Program-made: the position numbers and the translations under genes
Shown: positions 18,084 through 24,643 of the stretch, in pieces
How the letters are laid out: each line of letters starts with the position of its first letter
How positions within the stretch are numbered: position 1 is the first letter of the stretch
Notes under the pieces: generated by a model
Databases searched by the model: none
What the model was told of the DNA's origin: nothing
What the model saw: the letters and a program-made list of their open reading frames with translations, nothing else
Assembly: GCA_003576915.1 (NCBI GenBank)
Contig: QEVF01000015.1
Coordinates: 1-64,000, forward strand
DNA length: 64,000 nucleotides
Source of the DNA: Planctomycetota bacterium
GTDB taxonomy: Bacteria > Planctomycetota > UBA8742 > UBA2392
Direction of reading: 5' to 3'

Positions 18084-19372
18084 ACTCGGATTCCAAGGGA
18101 ACCTTCGGCAACAGAAACGCGCGCCCGGCCAGCCGGCGGGACACGGCCCGTGTCGAGTCCCGCGCCGGCTCGCGTTCGACTGATCGTGTCGATGGGCGCC
18201 CCGGAAAACCTGACACGGCCCGTGTGCGGCGTGCCGCCGACGAGCGGCGCTGGCGCGTCACGGTGGTGGCCCCGGCACTCGAATTCAACGGCCTGACCCT
18301 CTACACCCTGACGCTGGTGCGGGCCCTGGTCGAGATGGGCAACACCGTGCAGTTGCTGGCTCCGCCCGGCCCCTTGAACCACTCCCTCAGCGGTCTCGCG
18401 GTTCAGGTGGTGCCCTTGCCCCCGGCGCGGCAAAGACTGGGCTTCTTTGGCTGGCGCAAGCTGCGGGCCGCCGTGGAGAGCTTCGGTCCCGACGTGCTTC
18501 ACGCTGTGTCCCCCGACCTTGATCTTCCCGGCGTGCGCCTGGCTGACGCCCTTGAGCGTTCGCTGTGTGTCACCATCCACGGCGTCAAGCCCCACGAATT
18601 GCCCAAAGTCGAGGACACCAACTTTGACGGCTACATCGCCTGCGACGCGGCCGTGCGCGAGCGCCTGGTGAACGATTGCCTGCTGCCGCGCCGGCTCGTC
18701 ACGCAGATCGGGCTGGCGGTCTCGCCCATGCGCGCGCCCGAAGAGGCTCACGTCATGGACCTGCGGGCGACGCCCGCTGTGGGAATGCTCGGCCCGCTGG
18801 AGGACTCCGTCGGTTTTGGCGCCTTTCTGGACGCCGCGGGGCGCATCGGCACCAAGAGCAACGACACGATCTTCACGATTCTCGGCGACGGCCCCCGGCG
18901 CTCTGAAGTGCGCAAGATGGCCGAGGATCGCGGGCTGCTTCAGCGTGTGGTCATGGTGGACCGCCTCTTCGATTACAGCCTGGCATGGCGACCCTTTGAC
19001 ATCGTGTACGTGGACACGCGACAGCCCGCGGCGGGCATGATGGTGCTGGGCGCCATGGCCTTTGGCCTGCCCGTCGTCGCCACCGAGGGAGGCGCCGTGT
19101 TTGAGTTGGTCGAAGACGGCGTGGACGGCCTGCTTGTCCATCGCGACGACGCCGAGGGCCTGGCACAGCGCTTCATGCTGCTCATCGAAAACCATCAGGA
19201 GCGTTTGCGCATGGGCCGCGCCGCCTTCGAGCGCGTGGAGCAGGAATTTTCACCCCAAAGCATGGCCCTGGCGCTGATGGACACCTATGCCGCGCTGGTG
19301 GCCGGAGAGTCCCTGCCCCTGCGCGGGGACGTTGCTCAGGGCCCCCGCCGGCCCACGCGGTCCATCAAGTGA
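18080..19372 (+). CDS. Glycosyltransferase family 4
   Basis: A 430-residue GT-B glycosyltransferase. After an unusual Arg/Asp/Ser-rich 57-residue N-terminus comes RWRVTVVAPALEFNGLTLYTLTLVRALVEMGNTVQLL, the acceptor domain start; the donor half includes FTILGDGPRRSEV and MMVLGAMAFGLPVVATEGGAVFELVEDGVDGLLV. The usual first Glu of the E-x7-E motif is replaced (DTRQPAAGMMVLGAMA), so donor binding may differ. The GTG start overlaps the ABC transporter stop (GTGA). If the disordered N-terminus is not translated, an internal start is possible, but no ATG lies between it and the domain. The target is inferred to be LPS or a related glycan. Confidence 0.8.
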   Translation: MNSDSKGTFGNRNARPASRRDTARVESRAGSRSTDRVDGRPGKPDTARVRRAADERRWRVTVVAPALEFNGLTLYTLTLVRALVEMGNTVQLLAPPGPLNHSLSGLAVQVVPLPPARQRLGFFGWRKLRAAVESFGPDVLHAVSPDLDLPGVRLADALERSLCVTIHGVKPHELPKVEDTNFDGYIACDAAVRERLVNDCLLPRRLVTQIGLAVSPMRAPEEAHVMDLRATPAVGMLGPLEDSVGFGAFLDAAGRIGTKSNDTIFTILGDGPRRSEVRKMAEDRGLLQRVVMVDRLFDYSLAWRPFDIVYVDTRQPAAGMMVLGAMAFGLPVVATEGGAVFELVEDGVDGLLVHRDDAEGLAQRFMLLIENHQERLRMGRAAFERVEQEFSPQSMALALMDTYAALVAGESLPLRGDVAQGPRRPTRSIK

Positions 19373-19422
19373 TGGTTGGAACAGGCTGGCCTCAAGCCGC
19401 GTTGCAACGTAAGAGGCTTGCC

Positions 19423-20526
19423 ATGCCCGTATCTCGATACGACCGACTCTTTGGCCACGTGGCCTCCATCACCGGGTTGCTCAACGCCGCCCAGGTCGAG
19501 CAGCTCTTTTCCGCCGTCGAGACCGGGGAGGCCCGCGACATGGCCACGGCGGCCGCGCGCAAGGGCCTGCTGGCCGGTGACCTGGCCGCGGCGGTGGCCA
19601 TCATCGCTTCGGAACTGGCGGCGCGCCGCATCGCCGAGGACATCAGCCCCAAGGCCGTGGTGGGCAGCGGGCGCAACCCGGCCGTGGACACCCAGCTTTA
19701 CCCCAAGTCGTTGGGGGAGTACCGCAACCTCAAGCAGATTGCCCGGGGCGCCATGGGCATCATCTTCAGGGGTGAGCATGTGAAGTCCGGCCGGGTGGTG
19801 GCCCTGAAAGTTCTCCCCCTGCAGATGGTGCAGGACGCCCGGGAGATTGAGCGCTTCCGCCGCGAGATTGAAACTGTCACATCGCTATCGCATCCGAACA
19901 TCGTCAAGATTGAGGCCTTCGGCCAGGATGACGACTTCTACTACTACGCCATGGAGTTCATCGAAGGCCGCTCCCTGCGCGAACTCATCCACGACCGCGG
20001 CCACCTCTCCCCCTATCACGCCGCCGAGATCGTGCGGGATGCCGCGCGCGGCATGGCTTACGCGCACCGGCATGGTGTCATACACCGGGACATCAAGCCT
20101 TCGAATCTGATGGTGACGAAGGAAGGCCAGGTGAAGGTGGTGGACTTCGGCCTGGCGTTCACGAAAGCCAGTCCCACCCTGACGGCGACGGGCTTGAGCC
20201 TGGGGACGCCGTCTTACATGAGCCCCGAGCAGATCGAGGGCGGCCGTGCGGAAGTGACAGAGCGCAGCGACATTTACAGTCTGGGAGTGACGCTGTATGA
20301 GGCGGTCACGGGGCGCCGGCCCTTTGAGGGCGAGAATCACTATGACGTGCTCAAGCGGGTGTTGTTTGAGGAGCCGCCCAGCGCCATGGACCTGAATCCG
20401 GCAGTGCCGCGTGAGCTTTCGCTGGTCATTTCCAAGGCCATGGCCAAGAGCGTTCATGAGCGCTACGCCGACATGGATGCGATGGCAGAAGCCCTGAGCG
20501 ACCTGGTGGAAGGCCACGGCGCGTAA
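19423..20526 (+). CDS. Ser/Thr protein kinase with N-terminal helical domain
   Basis: A 367-residue soluble Hanks-type kinase and last gene of the LPS operon. Residues 1-95 are a helical domain (ITGLLNAAQVEQLF... GDLAAAVAIIASELA) resembling the one on the kinase encoded at 42709-44013. The kinase domain follows: ARGAMGIIF, Lys129 in VALKVL, HRDIKPSN with Asp223, DFGLA with Asp241, GTPSYMSPEQ. No membrane segment or PASTA repeats. ATG 19423 has AGAGG six bases upstream; an ATG at 19372 at the overlap with the previous stop is possible. A terminator-like hairpin lies 140 bp downstream. Confidence 0.88.
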   Translation: MPVSRYDRLFGHVASITGLLNAAQVEQLFSAVETGEARDMATAAARKGLLAGDLAAAVAIIASELAARRIAEDISPKAVVGSGRNPAVDTQLYPKSLGEYRNLKQIARGAMGIIFRGEHVKSGRVVALKVLPLQMVQDAREIERFRREIETVTSLSHPNIVKIEAFGQDDDFYYYAMEFIEGRSLRELIHDRGHLSPYHAAEIVRDAARGMAYAHRHGVIHRDIKPSNLMVTKEGQVKVVDFGLAFTKASPTLTATGLSLGTPSYMSPEQIEGGRAEVTERSDIYSLGVTLYEAVTGRRPFEGENHYDVLKRVLFEEPPSAMDLNPAVPRELSLVISKAMAKSVHERYADMDAMAEALSDLVEGHGA

Positions 20527-20547
20527 GATTCTGCGCAATGTTTTTTG

Positions 20548-20562
20548 TGGAAAGCACTTTGC
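20548..20562 (+). promoter_or_regulatory. Candidate sigma-54 (-24/-12) promoter upstream of pilA
   Basis: TGGAAAGCACTTTGC has the GG-N10-GC spacing of RpoN promoters, with TGG...G at -24 and TTGC at -12 (consensus TGGCACG-N4-TTGC). pilA genes are often RpoN-dependent. It lies 295 bp before the pilA start, and transcription would begin near 20574. No rpoN or pilR gene is in the window to support it. Confidence 0.4.
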
Positions 20563-20573
20563 GCCGATGCTAT

Positions 20574-20703
20574 ACGGTTCGCCCCTGAAAGATTTCGGAG
20601 CAGGCTGCCCTGAATCGGCCCGGTAGAGCGGTCGCGAGCAAGTGCATAGAACGCACCGGGGCGTCACGGGCCGAAGCGTGAAAGATTTCGGCCGGATTTT
20701 TTT
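20574..20703 (+). ncRNA. Candidate structured leader/small RNA with alternative terminator
   Basis: Between the sigma-54-like site and a T-run lies a segment able to form two exclusive folds. CGGGCCGA (20667-20674) can pair perfectly with TCGGCCCG (20615-20622), enclosing a GTGC/GCAC hairpin (20642-20656); or GGCCGAA (20669-20675) can pair with TTCGGCC (20687-20693) to make the terminator. The 13-mer TGAAAGATTTCGG occurs twice (20586-20598 and 20679-20691), so the first copy could also compete. It does not match the c-di-GMP-I riboswitch core. It may be an attenuating leader or a separate small RNA. Confidence 0.35.
20669..20703 (+). terminator. Intrinsic terminator upstream of pilA
   Basis: GGCCGAA, an 11-nt loop and TTCGGCC, followed within three bases by seven T (20697-20703). 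It would end transcripts from the LPS/kinase operon or from the upstream leader. Its T-run overlaps the -35 element of the next promoter. Confidence 0.65.
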
Positions 20704-20728
20704 GACAGGCCTGTCAGCGCGTGATAAT
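20702..20728 (+). promoter_or_regulatory. Sigma-70-type promoter for pilA with palindromic operator
   Basis: TTGACA (20702-20707) is followed after 15 bases by GATAAT (20723-20728), or after 17 by TAATCT (20725-20730). The perfect palindrome TGACAGGCCTGTCA (20703-20716) covers the -35 element, and a second short palindrome TGACAGTCA lies at 20733-20741 near the expected start. Together they look like operator half-sites for a repressor or activator. Confidence 0.55.
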
Positions 20729-20763
20729 CTCATGACAGTCAGTAGTCGATAGCATGATACTAA

Positions 20764-20836
20764 GGCGTTGGGCCGTGTGAGCCCTCGGACGCCGGCAGGT
20801 TCGGACGCATTTCTTTTCTAGTCCCAGTTCGCTGGG
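20764..20836 (+). other. Stem-loops in the pilA 5' leader
   Basis: The leader of about 120 nt before pilA can form a hairpin with arms GGCGT/ACGCC and GGGC/GCCC, and further down CCCAG-TTCG-CTGGG (20823-20836), a five-pair stem with a UUCG loop ending nine bases before the strong Shine-Dalgarno sequence GGGAGGGG. Such structures may stabilise the highly expressed pilin mRNA. Confidence 0.4.
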
Positions 20837-20856
20837 CATCCTTGGGAGGGGATCAT

Positions 20857-21243
20857 ATGGTTGCTAAGAAGAAGGGCTTTACGCTGATTGAGCTGTTGAT
20901 CGTGGTGGTCATCGTGGGCATTCTGGCTCTGGCGGCGATTCCGCTGATTTCGAGCAACACGGAAGAAGCCCGCAGCTCCGAGGCCCGCGCGGCTCTCGGC
21001 GCCCTCAAGGACCGCGCCCGCGTTGTCTACCAGCGCACCCCCAACGCCAGCGTCACCACTGTCGCCGGCCTGGGCATCTCGACGCAGGAACTGACGGGCA
21101 CCTACTTTACGTCCACCAGCTACACGGTGTCCCTGGCTTCGGGCGCCTTCACGGGCACCTGCGCCGGTGTGTACTCCGCTGCTCCGAACGACCTTACGGT
21201 CACGGCCAACATGGTCAGCGGCAGCGCGTCGTTCAACCGCTAA
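20857..21243 (+). CDS. pilA: Type IV major pilin (PilA)
   Basis: A 128-residue prepilin. From ATG 20857 it reads MVAKKKGFTLIELLIVVVIVGILALAAIPLI: a short basic leader, the PilD cleavage site G^F, Glu at mature position 5 and the hydrophobic helix that polymerises into the pilus. The globular part has Ser/Thr-rich strands. GGGAGGGG six bases upstream fixes the start; an in-frame TTG at 20842 lies within that Shine-Dalgarno sequence. It is followed at once by a strong terminator, so pilA is made in excess over the minor pilins downstream. pilB, pilC, pilT and pilD are not in the window. Confidence 0.93.
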   Translation: MVAKKKGFTLIELLIVVVIVGILALAAIPLISSNTEEARSSEARAALGALKDRARVVYQRTPNASVTTVAGLGISTQELTGTYFTSTSYTVSLASGAFTGTCAGVYSAAPNDLTVTANMVSGSASFNR

Positions 21244-21262
21244 ATCAGCACAGCTTGATGGG

Positions 21263-21297
21263 TCGGGCAAGGCGAGAGCCTTGCCCGATTTCTTTTT
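21263..21297 (+). terminator. Intrinsic terminator after pilA
   Basis: TCGGGCAAGG and CCTTGCCCGA form a perfect ten-pair stem around a six-base loop, followed by TTTCTTTTT. It lies 19 bases after the pilA stop and separates it from the minor-pilin genes. Confidence 0.9.
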
Positions 21298-21350
21298 GTC
21301 CCCGCAAATCGAACGCTTTCTTACACGCGCAATATTTTTCGATTTTCAAC

Positions 21351-21386
21351 ATGACAATCCGTTCTAGTGGTGTATGATTCCACCAC
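21351..21386 (+). promoter_or_regulatory. Promoter of minor-pilin operon inside an inverted repeat
   Basis: ATGACA (21351-21356), 16-base spacer, TATGAT (21373-21378). The -10 box sits in the 8-base gap between the perfect arms GTGGTG (21367-21372) and CACCAC (21381-21386), as expected for an operator bound by a dimeric regulator. Confidence 0.6.
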
Positions 21387-21412
21387 ACGAACAGAGAACC
21401 GGAGCCTGAAAT

Positions 21413-21940
21413 ATGACGCGCCTCCACCAAGTCAGGGCAGCCCGCCGCCGCCGCATCCTTGGCGCCACGCTTCTAGAGGTCGCTGTGGCCGCGGTGATCA
21501 TCGCCATCGTCGCCATGGCCGGCACGAGCTATTACCTCTATGCGCGGCTGTTCGAGATCCAGGCAGTTCAGGAACAGGCCGGCTTCAACATCGTCGAGCT
21601 CGAGATCGAGTCCTGGCAGGCCGAGGGTTACGGCGCTCTCGCCACGTTCACGACGGCCACTATCCCCTTTGGCTACAACTCGGCCTGGGCCGTCGGTGAC
21701 CCGAGGCGCGTGACCTATCCCCGCACCGAAGTCCGTGAGGGGATGACCTATCGCGTGACCGCCACATCCCTGTGGAACCGTCGCGGTGGCCCCCTCGATG
21801 GCTATACCAGCAATGTTGACTTCCGCTGGCTGGAAACCGCCGGTGGCGTCAGTTGGGAGTATCGCCGCATTCAGTTCCTTGTGGAATGGGGACCGGGCTT
21901 TGGCAAGAGCGTCACGATTGAAACCCGTATCGCCCAGTAG
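21413..21940 (+). CDS. Prepilin-like minor pilin / pilus modification protein (PilV-type)
   Basis: A 175-residue protein starting with an Arg-rich leader and then GATLLEVAVAAVIIAIVAMAGTSYYLYARLFE, a type III prepilin signal: Gly-Ala cleavage site, Glu at +5 of the mature protein and the hydrophobic N-helix. The C-terminal part is a beta-rich pilin-like head. It is the first gene after its own promoter and is followed 33 bp later by a second prepilin. The order of minor pilins followed by pilMNOPQ fits a PilV-type role in pilus initiation or priming; the exact paralogue is inferred. Confidence 0.82.
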   Translation: MTRLHQVRAARRRRILGATLLEVAVAAVIIAIVAMAGTSYYLYARLFEIQAVQEQAGFNIVELEIESWQAEGYGALATFTTATIPFGYNSAWAVGDPRRVTYPRTEVREGMTYRVTATSLWNRRGGPLDGYTSNVDFRWLETAGGVSWEYRRIQFLVEWGPGFGKSVTIETRIAQ

Positions 21941-21973
21941 TCCCATCAGCGGCCACCCTCAAAGAGGCAAGTC

Positions 21974-22561
21974 ATGAAAAACAGGCGCAAGGGCTTCTCC
22001 CTGATTGAACTGATGGCGGCGTTGGCGGCGGTGACCGTGCTCATTCTCGCCATGGGCAGCACCTTGATCTGGCTGATTCGCGGTGAGCGCCAGAGCGTCA
22101 ATGCCAACGAGAGCTTCAACCGCGCGGACATGATCCGCGACATCCTCCACACCAACCTGCGCGCCGGGCAGGCCCTGCGCTTTCCCACCACCGACGCCAT
22201 CGTGGCCTACCCCGCCGACGGCGTTGGCGTGGCAGGGCGCGGCACCATTGCCGCGCCTTTCAACGGCGAGGAAATCTGGGTGGAGCTGCAGCGCTGGAAC
22301 ACGGCGACGAGCACCTTTGAAATCATCCAGACGATGTGGCGCTGGAACAGCACGACGCAGGTGCTGGGCAATCAGGAAAGCGCCGCGGGCCTGGCCGGTG
22401 ATCCGCGCCCTGCAACGGCGGTGCGCTGGAGCCAGGCGCAGATTCTGAATTTTGACGTGATTCGCGTGTCCAACCGGCGCATCCGTTTCGTGGTCAACAC
22501 CAATGAAGTGGACCAGCCGGCGGAGTCCCAGTTCACCGTGACCCTGCGTAATATTCCATAA
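21974..22561 (+). CDS. Prepilin-like minor pilin (PilW-type)
   Basis: A 195-residue prepilin: MKNRRKGFSLIELMAALAAVTVLILAMGSTLIWLIR has the basic leader, G^F cleavage site, Glu5 and N-terminal helix. The rest includes NESFNRADMIRDILHTNLRAGQALRF, typical of PilW-like minor pilins, and ends in beta strands. AGAGG lies eight bases before the ATG. It lies between a PilV-type and a PilX-type gene, the order known from minor-pilin operons that prime pilus assembly. Confidence 0.85.
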   Translation: MKNRRKGFSLIELMAALAAVTVLILAMGSTLIWLIRGERQSVNANESFNRADMIRDILHTNLRAGQALRFPTTDAIVAYPADGVGVAGRGTIAAPFNGEEIWVELQRWNTATSTFEIIQTMWRWNSTTQVLGNQESAAGLAGDPRPATAVRWSQAQILNFDVIRVSNRRIRFVVNTNEVDQPAESQFTVTLRNIP

Positions 22562-22610
22562 CTCGGGCGCTCAAGCGCTGACCTTCTTGAAGCAAAATCC
22601 GGAGAACGCC

Positions 22611-24296
22611 ATGAAGATGACTGTAACCGCCAAGCGTCTTGCCACGCGCCGCCGCCGCGGATCGGTGCTGATGGTGGCCATGGGCTTTGTCATTGCCGTG
22701 GCCCTGGCCGGCACGGGCATGCTTTCAGTGTCCTATGTGCACCAGGTGCAGATGCAGCAGAAAGCCCTGGCTGTGCGCATGATGGCTGCCGCCGAGGCCG
22801 GCATTGAGGCCAAGCGCGGCCGCTTCACCCTTATTGCCGGTGTGCAGGATGACTGGTCGACGCTCTTGCCCACGGCGGGCTGGAACAACATTGACGGTCC
22901 CATGCTGATCAACGGCCTGAGCGTGCAGGTGCAGGCCATGCCCACGGGCGGCGTCTCGGTGCCCAAGGTGAGAATTCGCGGAGTCGTCTCCACCGTGGGC
23001 CGCAACCTGGCCGTGGAATACGAGGCCAAGGTTCCTCAGTTCAGCGACTACTCGGTGTTTGCCGGCGCCAACGCCATCTACAACCCCGGCGTCAACTACA
23101 AGTCCGTGGGCAACCACTATTCGCGCAACAACATCTACATCGACCCCACCTACACCGGTGTCGAGTTCTTCGGCCGCACCGAACTCTCGGGCACGGTCAC
23201 CAGTTACGGCGTTGAGGGCGCGGCTTACAACTTCAAGCAGTCGCCGATCACCAACGTGGCGCCGCGATCCATCGACTTTTCGGCGGTGAACTTCACCGTG
23301 CCGCGCGCCCGCGCAGTGACGCTGAACCGGCTGTACAAGGAAAACACGCTGGCGATCAACTTCAACGGCGACGGCACGTTTACCCGTACTTACGTGCGCC
23401 GGTTGGCCACAGCGGCCGCAAACAACAACCTTTATTCAACGAGCAACGCCTGGATCAACACGGCCAACGGCGCGATTCTGAACGCCTCGCTGACCAACGC
23501 CGATTACGACGTGGCGAACGAGATTGTCAGCATTCCTTCCGAGGCGGTGATCTTCGTTGAGGAGGGCTTCGCGGACACGGTGGACATCCAGGCAGGCGCC
23601 CCGGTGGGTTCGTCCAACCGCTATGTTCAGCCCCTGCACCAGGCCACCAATTACACGCAGGGCTGGACCACGGGCTCCACCAGCCCCTGGTCGAGGCAGC
23701 AGCGCAAGGTGCTGCTGGTGGGCGGCACCCTCGGCCCCAATGATCGCGTTACTGTGGTCAGCGCCGGCAACATCATGACGGTGATTCGCCAGTGCCTGCG
23801 CTACCAGCCGCTGCTGGCCAACCCCAGCCTGCGCAACGCCAACAACAAGCAGTCCGCCGCGGCCAAGGCATTCAACTCGATGCTTGGCATCATCTCGAAC
23901 ACCGACATCAACATGGCCTGGCAATGGTGGACGCCTTTGACCTCGACGGAGCAGTGCCCCATCGGCGCTGGCGGCGGCACCTCGAATATCGCTGCGGGCC
24001 AGCCCGGCCAGTTCTGCATCGACGGCAACTTCGCGGCCGTCAACTGCTCCATGCCCGGAAACATCATCAACGGCACCTCGCGCGAGATCTGGTTCTGCGG
24101 CGGCAACGGCGGCAACGCGCTGATCAACTCGGGTCTGGGTAACATCTTCAGCCCCGGCGGCACCTGGCCCACCGCCGGAGCGCGCCACTATGACTGGGAC
24201 TGGCGCCTGCAGGATACGGCTCCGCCGTACTACCTGCGCACGTACAACGTGAGTGCGCGCTTCATCCCCGGAACCTGGCGCAGCTACGAGTTCTAG
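22611..24296 (+). CDS. PilX-like minor pilin / pilus assembly protein
   Basis: A 561-residue protein. Its N-terminus, RRRRGSVLMVAMGFVIAVALAGTGMLSVSYVHQVQMQQKALAVRMMAAAEAGIEAKRG, is the PilX-type membrane helix in which Ala-Ala-Glu-Ala-Gly follows the transmembrane part. The large C-terminal region is Asn/Thr/Gly-rich and beta-rich, far longer than PilX of Proteobacteria (about 200 aa), so it may carry an extracellular adhesive or structural domain at the pilus tip. ATG 22611 is preceded by GGAG; a TTG at 22587 is upstream of that Shine-Dalgarno sequence. It is the last gene before a double hairpin. Confidence 0.8.
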   Translation: MKMTVTAKRLATRRRRGSVLMVAMGFVIAVALAGTGMLSVSYVHQVQMQQKALAVRMMAAAEAGIEAKRGRFTLIAGVQDDWSTLLPTAGWNNIDGPMLINGLSVQVQAMPTGGVSVPKVRIRGVVSTVGRNLAVEYEAKVPQFSDYSVFAGANAIYNPGVNYKSVGNHYSRNNIYIDPTYTGVEFFGRTELSGTVTSYGVEGAAYNFKQSPITNVAPRSIDFSAVNFTVPRARAVTLNRLYKENTLAINFNGDGTFTRTYVRRLATAAANNNLYSTSNAWINTANGAILNASLTNADYDVANEIVSIPSEAVIFVEEGFADTVDIQAGAPVGSSNRYVQPLHQATNYTQGWTTGSTSPWSRQQRKVLLVGGTLGPNDRVTVVSAGNIMTVIRQCLRYQPLLANPSLRNANNKQSAAAKAFNSMLGIISNTDINMAWQWWTPLTSTEQCPIGAGGGTSNIAAGQPGQFCIDGNFAAVNCSMPGNIINGTSREIWFCGGNGGNALINSGLGNIFSPGGTWPTAGARHYDWDWRLQDTAPPYYLRTYNVSARFIPGTWRSYEF

Positions 24297-24322
24297 TCGG
24301 CCGCTGCAAGGCCCGTTGAAAT

Positions 24323-24357
24323 GGAGGTCGGGACGAATTCACTTCGGCCCGACCTCC
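24323..24357 (+). terminator. Hairpin terminator after the minor-pilin genes
   Basis: GGAGGTCGGG and CCCGACCTCC form a perfect ten-pair stem with a 15-base loop 26 bases after the pilX-like stop. Only a weak T-run follows, so it may work with a second hairpin downstream. Confidence 0.55.
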
Positions 24358-24429
24358 TTGCACAAGCGCCCCAATACCGGGCTTTCATTGACCCGCTGCC
24401 GATTACAAAAATTCGTCGGTGTAAAGTAA

Positions 24430-24454
24430 CCGCCCCGTCCATGTGACGGGGCGG
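24430..24454 (+). terminator. GC-rich hairpin between pilX-like gene and pilM
   Basis: CCGCCCCGTC - CATGT - GACGGGGCGG, a perfect ten-pair stem with a 5-base loop, followed by ATTGCTTTGAG. Likely a second terminator or an mRNA 3'-end stabiliser in the 347-bp gap; the rest of the gap holds the pilM promoter. Confidence 0.5.
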
Positions 24455-24539
24455 ATTGCTTTGAGTGCGAATTATGACCCCTTTGTGACCCCTTGCATTG
24501 CAATGTTCTGACGGCGTGTTTGGCTCTAAGTCGAGGCGT

Positions 24540-24592
24540 AAATCATTGTTGCGCAAATCGTTGTTGACGGAACTGACAGGCCCCACTATGTT
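24540..24592 (+). promoter_or_regulatory. pilM operon promoter with upstream direct repeats
   Basis: TTGACG (24564-24569), a 17-base spacer and TATGTT (24587-24592) form a good sigma-70-type promoter 52 bases before the pilM start. Just upstream the near-identical 12-mers AAATCATTGTTG (24540-24551) and AAATCGTTGTTG (24555-24566) repeat with a 15-base period, the second running into the -35 box; they may bind a regulator. Confidence 0.6.
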
Positions 24593-24643
24593 CCCAACAT
24601 CATTTCTGGCAAGGATTCTGTTCACCACTGACGGGAAAGGCCC

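Noticed and set aside
20574..20703. c-di-GMP-I (GEMM) riboswitch upstream of pilA
   Set aside because: The conserved core (CACGCACAGGGCAAACC and the GGACGCAAAGCC-type segment) is absent; only alternative stems and a terminator are seen.
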